A DNA stretch of 64,000 nt from Acanthamoeba castellanii str. Neff (taxonomy: Eukaryota; Discosea; Longamoebia; Acanthamoebidae), in the NCBI RefSeq assembly GCF_000313135.1, contig NW_004457654.1:1068730-1132729 (forward strand), read 5' to 3'. Below the pieces are notes generated by a model that did not search any database, was not told the DNA's origin, and was given only the letters and a program-made list of their open reading frames with translations. Shown here piece by piece: positions 18,101 through 29,670 of this stretch. The translations under genes and the position numbers were made by a program. Each line of letters starts with the position of its first letter. Position 1 is the first letter of the stretch.

Positions 18101-21100
18101 AGCGAGCGCCAGGGCATGGTCCTCTACGCACTGCCCTCCATTCTGGCCGTGTTTCCGCAGGAGACGCCCCACCTGCTCCACGCCATCGCCCAGTGGAGCG
18201 CCGCCAAGCTGCTGCGCGAGGAGGCCCGCGAGCGCACCCTGCGCGGCTCCGCTGCCGCTGCCGCCGCCTCTGCTGGCGTCGCCGCCGCCGCTTCGGCCGT
18301 TGGCACCACTGAGTCGGCGCCGAACAAGATCACCTCCGAGGGTCTGCGGGGCTTCATCTCGGTGCTCAAGACCGCGCGCAAGATGGGCCTGATCGACGCC
18401 AAGCACCTCGAGGCCAGCGACGACGAGTCCGCCCCGGCGCCCGATGCCGACGACAAATCGACTGAGCCGCCGCCGCCCAAGAAGGGCAAGACCAGCGCGG
18501 CCGCGACCGCTACGGCTTCGGCACCGGCGGTGGCGATGCTGAACCTGTCGTCGGCGCAGTCTGGCTTCCACCTGCCGATCCCGTCGCTGGTGCGGATCGC
18601 GCTGGGCCACAGCGACGAGGAGCTGCGCAACGATGCGCTGGAGCTGATCTGCCTGGGCAAGAAGACGATCGAGAGCCCGACCTACTTCGAGCTGGACATG
18701 ATGAAGTACTACCTGTGGGTCAACATCAAGGCCTCGTCGCAGTCCCTCCGGCAGGGCGCCATCCCCAGGATCGGCAAATTCCTCCAGCGCCTCAAGGTAA
18801 CACTCACGCGACACACACACACACACACATGTGCGCGCACTAACGTGTATCATGACACGAACGAATCGAAGGACTGCGTGTACCACGAGCAGAAGAAGAA
18901 GCACGAGCAGATCAAGCGGAAGCTCCCACCTATCGAAGACGAGGGCGAAAGGTAGGTGGCAACCGCGCTCACCGTGCGGGCGCCTGGCTCATATGTGTGC
19001 GTGTGCGCGTGTGTCGTGTGTGGCGCACAGTGTCGAGGTGCTCGTTACGGACTTCCTGAAGTGGTACCAGTCGTTCATCTCCTTCGCGCTCTACCCGAGC
19101 GGATCGTACCAGCGCAAGTCGACCGCCGTCGCCCTCTACCGCGAGCTTCTCAACGTGTTTGGCGCCGGTTCGTTACACTCACCTCCCTCCACCCCCTTTT
19201 CCCCGACTCCTCATACACCGCACGCACCTCACTCGCGCGTGTGATTATGCGTGTGCGGTGTGTGCGGTGTGCGTGTGATGAGCAGACAAGGAGGGCGACT
19301 ACGGCAAGCTGTCGTCGTGGGATGCCTACGCGCCCGTGAGTACGGCGGCGCTGGTGCTGACCCTGTGGGACGACATCGACTCCATGCGCCACAGCGCCTC
19401 CACGGTGCTCGCCGCCTTCCCCTCGCCCCTGCCCGGCTTCTCCGACCCGGCCAAGGTGGCCTCGCTCATGCGCTGGGCGCTCTGGATGATGAACTCGCCC
19501 CGCGTACGCCTTACATTCCACGCATTCCTTTCCCATGGCCAGCTGCAGGCACTCACCGTGTGGCGCGTGTCGTGTCGTGTCGTGTCGTGTGTGTGTGGTG
19601 CGTGTCATGTGTGTCGCGTGTTCAGACCCGGGAGACGGATACGGGTTGTCTGGTGTTCAGGCTCATCCTCACCAAGTACGTGCTGCCCCTGGGCTGGTAC
19701 ATCCAGGTGAGCGAGGAGTCCGTCACGCCGCACCTGGCCCACTCGCCCTCCTTCAACCCGCACGAATGTACGTCACAGCAATCATTTATTAGTATTTTTT
19801 TATTGCCATTTCTATTATTATTTATTGGGTGGTTTAAGGTGGCGCTCACTGAGCCACGCGTACATCGCAGTCGCGCCGTCGCAGTTCTTCTTCAGCGAAA
19901 CGATCAGTCAGCTGGAGCGCCACATCGCGTGCGCGTCGGTGGACCTGGTGGGCGCGTCGCAGCGCACGCCCATCCACGGCCCGCTGCTGGCCATCCGCTA
20001 CATGATCCAGGACGTCAACTTCAAGGCCCTCAAGGCCAACGTCGACGCTTCGACCGACGGTGGTGGATCGAAGCAGATCGCCGACTGGCGCCTCCTGCTC
20101 GACCGCCTGCTGGCCTGCCTGCGCAAGGCCACCAACCTCGTGCTGCCCATCGTGTCCGCCATCAGCCCCGAGGGCCTCACCTCCGCCCAGACCATCCCCG
20201 AGGTCCGAACTCACCGCTCGCACCTCCACACCAGCGCACTGTCATATCTGACGCGTGTCGCGTTGTGTGTGTCGTGTGTGTGTCGTGTGTCGTGCGCCCA
20301 GGAGTATGAGGTGAGTGGCGTGATTGAGGGCGAGAGTGACATCGAGTACGGGACGCCGCAGGGTCAGTACCTGGCGGTCTGCGCATGGCTCTCCATCAAG
20401 GAGGTGGGCCTCCTGCTCGGCTCCCTCGTCAACGCCGTGCCCGTGCCCTCCCCCAATCAGAAAGAGGTAACAACCCTCCTCGCCGCCCCATTGGACGCGG
20501 CCCTAACGATCGAAAATGGAAAACACTCACGAGGTGGTGGTGGTGCAGGTGGTGATGGCCGAGGAGGGCATCAAGGAGGCCGGCGACCTGTTCATGCACA
20601 TCATGCTGTCCTCGCGCCACAGGGGCGCCCTGGAGAAGTCGTACCTGGGCTTCCAGCTCCTCTCCGAGAACCTCCTGTCCTGCGCCCACCCCGGGCTCTA
20701 CTCCCTCCCCGGCACCTGGATTCAAGTACCACTTTTCCACCGCACACACCGCACACACACACGACCGCACACGACCGCACACGCACACACAACACACGCT
20801 AATAGCATTACGTTGTGTGGCGTTGTGGTTGTGGCTGTGCAGCACTTGTTGAAGGTGATTGAGAACGACGACTTCAAGTCGATCACGAGGCGCAGCGCGG
20901 GTCTGCCCTACTGCTTCTGCGCCATCCTGCGGGCCGAGACGATCGTGCTCGGCCGCCGGCGGGGCGGCGTGAAGGTCCTCATCGCCCAGGCCATGCAGGC
21001 CCTGCTCCGCATCGCCTCCGGCGGCGACACCCGACAGCTCGAGACCCAAGACGTGCGCACCACCACCGCCACCTCACTCCTTAACAGCGCTTGCTGACGT

Positions 21101-24100
21101 GACGTGTGTGTGTCGTGTGTGCCGTGTGCGGTGGTGTGTGTCGTGCAGGCGAAATCGGAGGGCGTGGAGTCAGTCATCGGCGAGCAGGCCCAGGTCCACG
21201 CGCTGAACGTGCTCAAGGCGCTCTTCAGGGACTCCTGCCTGCGCCTGGACGTGATCCCCTACCTCAGCGACGCCATCATCATCGCCCTCAACGGCTACAC
21301 CTCCACCAGGTAATCCCCGCGCGCTGCCGTGTGTCACGTTGCATTGTGTGCGATGTTGCTTGTCGTGTGTGTCGTGTGTGTCGTGTGTGTCGTGTGTGTC
21401 GTGTGTGTCGTGTGTGTCGTGTGTGTCGTGTGTGTCGTGTGTGTGGCGTGTGTCGTGTGCGGGGTCAGTGGTCTGACGTGATCGGCGTGACCGACGGACA
21501 GCTGGGGAATCCGTAACTCGTCGACGATGAACTTCAGCACGATCGTGGAGCGCGTCGTGGCCCCGAAGCTGGTGCGCGACGAGCAGTCGAAGAAGAACGC
21601 CGCCACCTTCCCCCAGTTCTTCTCCCGCTTCCCTCGGCTCTACCCGTTCCTCCTCCAAAAGTTCCAAGAACAGATCACCCTCAGCGAAAAGGTACTTATT
21701 TCATTTTAATTTTTAATTTAAATATTTAGTATTCAATAATTAGATAATTACCTTCTATTCTATTTATTGCGCTTATTTTTCTTATCAATTCTATTTTTTA
21801 AAAAATAATTACTTTGTTTATTAGGGCTGAATTTAACATTCAATATTTACTCTTTGTTGGCGCAGCGGGACAATGCGATCATGTACAGCAGCATCTACCC
21901 GATGCTTGTGCTGCTGTCGCGGTTGATGCCGTTCATGCTCAAGACCAACAAGGCCAACAAGAAGGTGAAGCCCGGGGAGGGCAGCCGGCCTCAGCTTTCG
22001 CCCGAGGCCTTCATCCCACTGGTCGCCAAGTGCAGCGCCAACTCCAACTTCAAGGTGCGCGAGATGGCGGCCCGGGCGCTGGTGCCTCTCGTCCCTCCCG
22101 AGCACGTCGCCGCCTTCATCACCTCCCTCTTCGCCTCCATCCCCGACCACGCCGGTACCACCTTCTTTTATTTATTATTTATGATTCATCATTTCTTTTA
22201 TTGTGCGTGTAAGGTGGCGATCGAGGTGTAGAGACACTACTGACCCTGTGTGTGTGTGTGTGTGTGCGTGTGTGCGCGTGTGCGCGTGTGCGTGTGTGTG
22301 TGTGTGCGCGCGCGCGCGCGCGCGTTTGTGTGATGGTGTGTGCGTGTGTGTGTGGTCACCAGCGGGCATCGACCACAACCTGGCGCACGGCACGCTGCTC
22401 CAGATCCGACACATCCTCGAGGCCCACCTGACCTCCAACAACGCGGCCCTCAAGGCCGCGATAGTGGAGGCGGCGGTGGCGAGCGTGCAGGCCAAGGAAG
22501 TGCTCCTGCTGGGCGTCGTCTGCCCGCCCGTCCAGAGCGAATTCTTGTCCATCGTCGCCTCGCTCGTCCCCTTTTCGTCCGGCCTCAAGGAGCGCTCCAC
22601 CCGCTGGGTCTCATCTCTCCTCATGAAGCCCGGTACGCCCCCCCCCGTGTGCGGCGTGTGCGGTGTGTGCGGTGTGTGCGGTGTGTGTCGTGTTGTGCTG
22701 ACGTGTGATGGCGTAGAAACGACGGAGCCGCTGGTGAACACGATGCGCCACATCATGTCGGCCACGCTGCGCCGGAAGGCGGCCACGCTCGAGCTCGCGG
22801 CCCTGGTTGAGGGCGGCGAGCGGGAGAAGGCCACAACGCGCCTCCTCGAGCTGATCGAGGACCTGGACTACGAAGTGCGTGCGCTCGCCATCAAGTTTGC
22901 CCTCAAGGCCCTCCAGTCCGACACCTCGCTCCTGTACGCACCATCACACACACACACACACACACACACAACACACCATCACACACACACACGACACAGG
23001 GAAAGCAGTGCTGACGTCATCATCATTGTGTGCCGGCGCAGGTTCGATTGGCAGCGCGTGCAGNNNNNNNNNNNNNNNNNNNNNGCGACGCCGCCGTCGG
23101 CTCCGCGCTCGACACGCAGACCTTCTTCGCGCACCTGCGCGGCCTGCTCGACCGATGGCCCAACGGCGCGACCCGCGAGAACATCGTCTCCCTCATGGGC
23201 GTCTACCTTTCCCAGGTGCGTGTGCGCACACACGTGTGCGGTTGCGTGTCATGTGTGTGCGTGTGCGGTGGTGCGTGTCGTGCGTGAGCGAGACTGGATC
23301 GCTGACAGGCGGACGCAGCTGCTGGGCAGGGCGGAGGAGGCGCGGGAGAAGCTCGGCGCGGGGGCGCTGAGGGACATGCTGTCGGTGTGGTCCGGCATCA
23401 TCCAGCAGTGCTCGGTACCCGAGATGGAGTGGACCTTCCGCCTGGCGGTGGCCCGCTCCATCCACGCCTCGGGCATCTGCGACTACAAGCCCGGCACGCG
23501 GAAGCTTGGTACTTGCCCCCTCCCGCGCGCTTCATCGCACACGCACGCACGACGCGTTCGTCTTATCCGGGTGAGTGGACGAGCAGGCAAGGAGGTCGAG
23601 CAGGCACTCGAGCAGACTTCGCTGACCGCGTGGGCGATCGTTGTGCGCCTGCTCGAAGACGACGACGACACCGTGCGCGACGAGGTACACAACACGCACG
23701 CACCGCACCGCACACACACGCGCGCGCGCGCGCAACTAACGCTCGACATGCACACATCAGGCGGCGTTCCTGGTGTCAAAGACGGTGACGCTGGCGTCGC
23801 TGACGTCGTCGACCGTGTTCGCCACCTTTGCCTCGTTCTCGCCCGCGTCCGCCCTCCTCTCGCCCACCGCCGCCTACGAGCTCGCCCTCGCCTACCTCTC
23901 CGAGCACTTCTCCGCCTCGGCCTTCTACCTCGTCTTCCTCCTCCAGCTCCTCGGCATCGACCAGTCGCCACCCGCCGCCGCCGACGCCGACGCCGACGCG
24001 ATGGAGCTCGAGGAGCCGACGACGGTGAAGGCGCCGTCGCTGGCGGGGCTGGCGGCGGGGCTGCTGGGGCCGGCGGTGCGGCTGCCGGCGCCGGAGGCGC

Positions 24101-24867
24101 CGGGGCTGTTCGAGCCGGCGCGGTTCGAGGCCGAGTTCGCCCACCTGGCCAAGGGCCAGGCCTGGGGCAACTTTGGCAACGTGCTCTTCGAGAAGGAGGC
24201 CGACAACTGGTACGACCCCGAGCTCGGCACTCGCCACCTTAACTGCATCACACCAACTCGCGCGCGTGCGGCGTGTGCGGCGTGTGCGATGTGTGTCGTA
24301 GGTATGAGGAGGAGCTGCTGCGGGTGCAGATGGCGGCCAAGCACCTGCCCATCGCCATCACATCGTTCACGGAGGCCGAGGCCGGTGAGGGCGACGCGAC
24401 AGCTGCGGCTGCGGAGCTCGTGCGCCGGTTCCTGCAGGAGACGGCGGCCTACCACGCCGGCCTGCTCCGGCGGGTGGCCGCCTGGCTCAAGCGCCAGCAG
24501 GAGGGGACCACCGTGTGGGGCAAGTGGGCCAGCTACCAGCGCCACGTGTTCATCTTCACCGCGAAGCTGCTCACCGTCGTCGCCGTCCTGCTGCCCCACG
24601 TTCCCGCGCCTCAACAACTCGAAGGTACACGCGCGCACGCGCACTACCGCACGACACACACGACACGACACACGCTAACGGAATGTGTGGGCGGCAGGCG
24701 ATTTGAACGAGGCTTTGGCGAGCTTGGCGGTGTTGGAGGGACTCAACCCGATGCTGGCCCACATTGCCGGGCGCATCCAGCAGTCCCTTCCGTCCTCGCT
24801 GACCGCCGCCGCTGCCGACTCAGCCGCCGTCGAGCACCTTCCCCTCGCCTTCCTTCTCTCCCTCTAA
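15110..24867 (+). CDS. THADA: THADA/Trm732 family tRNA 2'-O-methylation scaffold
   Basis: This is a very long helical-repeat protein of roughly 2,000 residues over about 30 exons. Members of this family (yeast Trm732, human THADA) partner the FTSJ1/Trm7 methyltransferase to 2'-O-methylate position 32 in tRNA anticodon loops. The conserved DUF2428-type core is near 20840-21690: RRSAGLPYCF, then VHALNVLKALFRD, VIPYLSDAIIIAL, and after splicing WGIRNSSTMNFS. The WGIRNSS junction requires donor 21310 and the acceptor at 21497, which restores the family motif. Upstream exons give LDLVWLNWNDSSE, also family-like. The ATG at 15110 (AAGAAGATGAAG) is the first in frame; an out-of-frame ATG at 15070 overlaps it. 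The first coding exon ends at 15347 and joins 15551 in frame. The stop is TAA 24865-24867. A 21-N gap interrupts an exon at 23064. Introns are CA/GT rich or A+T rich. Confidence 0.9.
17956..18002. repeat. (CGACA)n pentanucleotide repeat
   Basis: About ten tandem CGACA units fill part of a THADA intron. The same unit recurs at lower copy in introns of several neighbouring genes. Confidence 0.9.
21358..21443. repeat. 9-base GTGTGTCGT tandem repeat in THADA intron
   Basis: About nine tandem copies of a 9-base unit (GTGTGTCGT) make up most of the intron that separates the two halves of the conserved THADA WGIRNSS motif. Every frame reads through it as low-complexity CRV or THD repeats, which explains long spurious ORFs here. 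Confidence 0.9.
22247..22325. repeat. 79-base alternating purine-pyrimidine tract
   Basis: TG units change to CG units (ending in a run of about ten CG steps) without a break in pyrimidine-purine alternation over 79 bases. This is a strong sequence candidate for Z-DNA and lies inside a THADA intron. Confidence 0.9.
23064..23084. other. Assembly gap (21 N)
   Basis: Twenty-one N characters interrupt an exon of the THADA gene between the codons for FDWQRVQ and a following Ala-rich segment that leads into LDTQTFFAHLRGLLDRWPNG. The true length and frame across the gap are unknown. Confidence 1.
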
Positions 24868-25025
24868 GCCTCATTTATTTTATTTTAAAATAAACGCGAA
24901 TTCTGGCCTATTATTTTGTTATATTTCTATTTGTATTATTATTAGTTTTCTATTTGATCATTTTATCTACTTATATTAGGGTTTTTCCCGTCAGCCGGGA
25001 CCCATTTTCCAGCGACGCAGTCCAG

Positions 25026-25662
25026 ATGGAAGAGTGGTTGTTGTACGTCATCATCGCCGCCGTGGTGGTGCTCGCTTCCTCTTGGTTCCTTCGTCCCACA
25101 AAAGGTACGGCGGACCCTCAGATCTCATCATTCGGAAGATCGAAAGCGGAAATCGCGATCTTCCGTTAATAAATAAATAGCCATTGGTATTATTATTTTG
25201 TCTTTTACGCTTTCATTTATTTTGTAAAAATTATTTATATTATATTTTTTCTGGCAGCGGCGCCAGTCAAGGCGCCCGTGGCGGGTGTGAAGGCGGAGAA
25301 GGCCGCAGCAGCGACCAAGCCCAAGAAGGAGTTCTACACCGCGGAGGAAGTCGCCCAGCACTCCTCCGGCGACGACTGCTGGATCATCATCGAGGACAAG
25401 GTGAGTGTGTGCGTGTGCGTGTGCGATGATGCGTGCGCGTGTGTGGTGATGCATGCGCGCGTGTGCGACGGTGCGTGTGCGCTGATGGTTTCATGAGTAG
25501 GTGTACGATGTGACGTCGTACGTGAACGAACACCCCGGCGGCGACGCCATCCTGAACAACGCCGGTGGTGACAGCACGACGGGCTTCCTCGGCGATCAGC
25601 ACCCCATCGAGCGAGTGCGCGAGATGATCGAGGAGTTCTACATCGGCAAGCTGCAGAAGTGA
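25026..25662 (+). CDS. Cytochrome b5, N-terminally membrane anchored
   Basis: This is a 127-residue haem protein that donates electrons to membrane oxidoreductases such as desaturases, hydroxylases or P450s. Exons are 25026-25104, 25258-25400 and 25501-25662. The start MEEWLLYVIIAAVVVLASSW is a single hydrophobic anchor, followed by an Ala/Lys linker and the b5 fold (about residues 45-120): FYTAEEVAQHSSGDDCWIII, DVTSYVNEHPGGDAIL and a later HPI. HPGG supplies one haem ligand, and the second axial His is probably the one in GDQHPIE. Most ER b5 proteins carry the anchor at the C-terminus, so the N-terminal anchor resembles the progesterone-receptor membrane component/b5-like class in layout, but the fold here is classical. 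The final exon ends GKLQK then TGA. Confidence 0.94.
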
Positions 25663-25779
25663 TCACCGCACTTGCCGCACGACACGCACGCACGCCGCAC
25701 GACACGCGCACGCGCAACTGACAGTTTGGATGCATTAATATTTATTTTATGTTTTTAAATTAAAAAGATTTGCTACAAG

Positions 25780-26745
25780 ATGGAGGGCAGCATTGCGACG
25801 GGCGTGGTGGGCGAGGCCATGCACCATCATCAAGTGGCTGACGAGCCCCAGCACAAGATCATACTGCTGGAGGGCCTGACGGCCGATGCGACGCTCCAGC
25901 TGCTGCGCGAGCGATTGGCGCAGCTGCCCCAGGCGACGCTGGATCTGGTCATGTACCAGTCGACCGCCTTCTGGGTCTACACGCTCGTCATCTTGGTGTG
26001 CTTCTACATCTTCCACCGATTAACGGAAGTGCGATCCGAGGAGAACAACATCTGGGCCATCGCCTCCAAAGAAAGAAAAAGTACCCTCACCCTCAACCTG
26101 CTGCTCCATTAGCATTAGAGATTTATTATTCAAATATTATCATTTATATATTCATTGATTATAATTATAATCTTTGCATTTTCTTTATTTGGTTGTAGTT
26201 GAGGCGAAGATAGCGGAGGAGGAGAAGGAAGAGGAGAAGCAAAAGGACAAACTCGAACGCCACAAGCTGCGCGCCAGGAAGCAGCGCCTCCTCCAAGGTA
26301 CGCACACCTGTCAACGATGACACGGCACGACACGCACGACACGCACACGCACACGCTCATTGCCTGCACGTTTTATTGTTTGGTGAAAGAGCTGCATCCG
26401 TCGATCGCGAAGATGCAACACGAGGAGGACGTCAAGAGAAGGTCGATCGAGCTCAAGCGAGACAACAACGGCACCGGCAAGACTGGTGGCGCGACGACCA
26501 CCCTCAACGGCAGCGGCGACAACAACAAGAAGAAGGTCGTCGTCACGAAGGAGAAGCGAGGGGAGGGTGCCGGCGAGGGCGCGCATGTGACGTGGAACGC
26601 CACCGACAGCGGCGGCAGCGGCAGTGATGCGACCACCACCAGCAGCTCGTCGGCGAGCCAGAAGAAGCGGGCCAAGAAGCGGCGAAGACGACTCGCGCGC
26701 AGGATGGCCATGGCCGATAGCGGCATCACCGAACTCGGCAGCTGA
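25780..26745 (+). CDS. Unknown single-pass membrane coiled-coil protein
   Basis: I do not recognise a family. Three exons (25780-26080, 26199-26297, 26390-26745) splice in frame to 251 residues. Residues 1-60 are hydrophilic with a helix (LRERLAQLPQATLDLVM). One membrane span follows (FWVYTLVILVCFYIFHRL), then a charged coiled coil (KIAEEEKEEEKQKDKLERH), a Lys/Ser/Gly-rich low-complexity region, and a basic cluster KKRAKKRRRRLARR near the C-terminus. It starts 117 bases after the cytochrome b5 stop, on the same strand, and both proteins are single-pass. A shared ER role is only a guess from proximity. The ATG 25780 is the first after an A+T-rich leader (about 25736-25775). Confidence 0.75.
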
Positions 26746-26870
26746 ATGCGCGTGCTGTCGTGTCGTGTGCGGTATGGCGTGTCTCGCGTGTGTGTGTGCG
26801 GTCGTACCGCGTGTGCGGTTTGTTGAGTGCGATGAACGACACACGCGCGCATGTTCTCTATCACTCTCTC

Positions 26871-28095
26871 TTATTCGTCGTTCTGGTGAATGAAGTCGAG
26901 GAGGTTTGCTCGCAGGCGGTCGATGTCGGGCGAGTTGAGGAGGTCGAGATTGCGCGCGGCGACGATCAGGTGCGGCCGGCTGCACGACTCCACAAACTGA
27001 CTCGTCAGCCCGACCGTCGAGCAGTACAGCACTCGCGGCTTGCCCACGTAGCGCCTGCGACGCACCCACGATCAGCACACGACACGCGCGGCACACGCCA
27101 TACCGCACACGACACACGACGCGACGCGACACGACACGTACACGACGCCGTCGGCAAAGATCTTCTTTTCGTCGTCCGTCCAGCTGTCCCAGATGACGAG
27201 GAAGCGCAATCCGCGCGTCTTGGCCGATTCGATGAGATTCTGGAGCTGCTTGATCTCCTCCTCCACCTTGCGCAGCTTCTGCGCCCGCTCCTCCCACTCG
27301 GCCTTGTCCTGCCACGTCGGTCGACCATTACCAACTGCGCGTGCTGTGTGCGTTCGTGCGCCGTGCGTGCGGTCGTGCGTGTGCATGTGTGCGGTGGTGC
27401 GTACAGCTGGTGGCATCTTCTGAACGATCTTGCCGATGATGTTGTCCAAGTTGAGCGCTCGCACCGGCGTCCTTGTCACCGGCTGCCGACACACCGGACA
27501 CGCCTGTGCCGTGGGCCGCCCCAACCGCCACTTTAACTCACAACTCTCCAGCCACCTTAAACCACACAGCCACCTTAATCGCCGCCTCTGTGGTACCTGC
27601 TTCTGGGCCATCCAGCCGTCGAGGCAGGTCGAGCAGAAGGAGTGGGCGCACTCGAGGGTCATGGCGGCGATCATGAGGCCGTGGCAGATGACGCACAGGA
27701 ACTCCTCCTCGAGCTCGCTGCGCTGGATGGCCTCAGACTCGATCTCGCGCCGCTTCTGCGCGATCTGCGACTCGAGCTCGGCGCGCTGCCGCTCGAGCGC
27801 CTCGCGCTCGCGGGCCAGGTCGAGCTCGCGCGCGCTGTGCTCACGCTCGAGGCGCTGGCGCTCGTCGGCCAGCATCAGCTTCGTGGCTTCGAGCGCGGCG
27901 CGGCGGCGCTCCTCGTCGCCGGCGCGTCGCTCTTGGTCGGCCTTCAGCTGGGCCTCCAGTTCGCTCTCCCTCTGCGCGAGCGCGCGCTGGAGTTGGTCCT
28001 TTTCGCGCTCGAGCTCTGTCTCCCTGGCCTCGAGGCTGGCTTTAAGGTGGCGCGCCTCTTCCACCTGCGAAAGAGAGCTTTCATGAGTGGAGACG

Positions 28096-28126
<31 letters not shown>

Positions 28127-29530
28127 AACGAGTGGGCTAGCGAGCGTACGATGTGTTTCTCTTCGTCTAGCAACCGCTCCTTGTGGTCCAGCTCTTGTCG
28201 CAGGAGTTCCGCTTCGGCCATCTGTCGTCTGTGTTCGGCCAACTGGGCCTCGGCAACAGCCAGTCTGCTCTCCAGTGCACCTACATCGCGCTCTTGCGAG
28301 GAAAGACTGGTCAACGCACGATGTGCGGCACACATGACACACACGACACATCGCGCGTCAGTGATGTGATCGCTGTGCGCAAGGCCAGTTAAGAACAAGC
28401 GCGACAGGTTACCTCGCTTTCTTTGGTCGCTTTGCTTCATGCGTCGCTTCATTTTCTTCGTCGCCCCCGCTCGCTTCCTCCTCCTCCACTGCGTCGCCTT
28501 CGCGTGTGGTCTCTCGCCCTCGTTTGCGCCTGCCCCCTGCAGCGAGAGGGCTGTTTGCTACTCGGAACGTCTCGGCACCGCGGTGCATACGAATGTGTTG
28601 TGTGTGTGGTGTGTTCCCAGGCGCATGTGCGTGTGCTGTGTGAACGATGTTTGGGCGTACCCTGTGACGTCGACTGTGGTAATCGACACACGCATTTGAA
28701 TTCAGGGTTGGCGACCATCAGCGCAGCACCGAGCGAGCACGTGCCTCCCTCACCGAACACGATCTCGTCTCCGTCCCTGGGCACGTCCAAGAAGAAGAAC
28801 AATCAGAATGCGCAAAGACTCGGCAACTGCTTCGAAGCAAGCGCCGAGGCGTGGTGTGTGTGGTGTGGTGTGGTGTGGTGTGGTGTGGTGTGGTGTGGTG
28901 TGGTGTGGTGTGGTGTGCGTGCGTGCGTGCGTTGTGTGTTATGTTGAGTAGCGCACCTGAGGTATGCTTCCTCTACCTTGATCCCATTCACAAAGATGCC
29001 ATTTAGACTGCACAGCGGCACATCATTACCAGGAACGTAGCAGGCAATGAATGTGGAGCCTGGATAGGGGCGAGAGCGCGGGAGGAGCGAAGCCGTTGCG
29101 GCGCTTCTTCTGCACGGGTGCCGCCTGGCGCCTACGGCCGAAGTAGAAGGAGCGGAGGGAGCACCTTTTGCAGTCGGTGACCTTCCACTGGCCATTGCCC
29201 TCCGCAGATATCGTGGCGTGTAGTCGTGACATCATGAGAGGCCTGGTCGGCGAGTCGAAGGACCTGCAGCCACGGTGCCCACAACAAGAATGGAGCGGAG
29301 CAGCAGCAGTTACGACCTCATGCACCGTGCTCACGAAAGGTGCTTTGTACGTGAAGATGAGGTTAGGGGGAAGGGACGTACAAATCTACCCTCTTGGCCG
29401 CACGTCCGATTTTGAATACGGGCTTCGTGATCTCGACCACAGGTGGAGGTCCGTGCCCTTGGGCATAGCCCTCAGTGCAGAACTCGAGAGCCATGGCCAT
29501 GCCGCCCTCACGACCAGGCGAAGAGAGCAT
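26871..29530 (-). CDS. FHA-RING E3 ubiquitin ligase (RNF8/CHFR-like)
   Basis: The start ATG is 29528-29530 and the stop TAA is 26871-26873. The N-terminus holds an FHA domain split over three or more exons: VFKIGRAAKR, then PTRPLMMSRLHATISAEGNG, QWKVTDCKSLNGIFVNGIKV, and GDEIVFGEGG. The GR, SRLH and NGIFVNG signatures fit phosphothreonine binding. A long Glu/Arg/Ala coiled coil (28080-27720) follows, then a C3HC4 RING at 27710-27460: CVICHGLMIAAMTLECAHSF, CSTCLDGW, and ACPVCRQPV. The order FHA, coiled coil, RING matches RNF8, which ubiquitinates chromatin after DNA breaks; CHFR has FHA-RING with a Cys-rich tail instead. After the RING lies a charged helix and an unusual alpha/beta-like tail (LRFLVIWDSW, RYVGKPRVLYCSTV, HLIVAARNLDLLNS) that I cannot match to either family. 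Confidence 0.88.
28857..28916. repeat. (TGGTG)n pentanucleotide repeat
   Basis: About twelve tandem TGGTG units sit in an intron of the FHA-RING gene (read as CACCA on the transcript strand). Confidence 0.9.
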
Positions 29531-29588
29531 TGTAAAAAAAGAAAATTGTTAAAAAAGTAAAACGGTAGAAATGTGGGAGGTCAATATG

Positions 29589-29594
29589 AAAAAA
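29589..29594 (-). terminator. RNA polymerase III T-run after tRNA-Thr
   Basis: Six T residues on the minus strand begin five bases after the tRNA 3' end. A run of four or more T is the usual Pol III stop signal. Confidence 0.85.
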
Positions 29595-29599
29595 GGCAA

Positions 29600-29670
29600 G
29601 GCTCTTGAGGGGATTGAACCCTCGACCTTCGCTTTACGAGAGCGACGCGCTACCACTACGCCAAAGAGCC
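29600..29670 (-). tRNA. tRNA-Thr (anticodon CGU)
   Basis: The 71-base minus-strand cloverleaf is complete: acceptor stem GGCTCTT/AAGAGCC, D arm with AGTGGTA, anticodon stem TCGCT/AGCGA around loop CTCGTAA, and T arm GAGGG-TTCAATC-CCCTC. Loop positions 34-36 are CGT, reading the Thr codon ACG, which suits this G/C-biased codon usage. There is no intron. The internal B box (GGTTCAATCC) is intact, and a six-T terminator follows. CCA is not encoded, as expected for a nuclear gene. Confidence 0.97.

Noticed and set aside
21320..21460. Long ORFs of CRVCRV, THDTHD or HTHTHT repeats
   Set aside because: They arise from 3n simple repeats inside introns and interrupt conserved motifs; not proteins.
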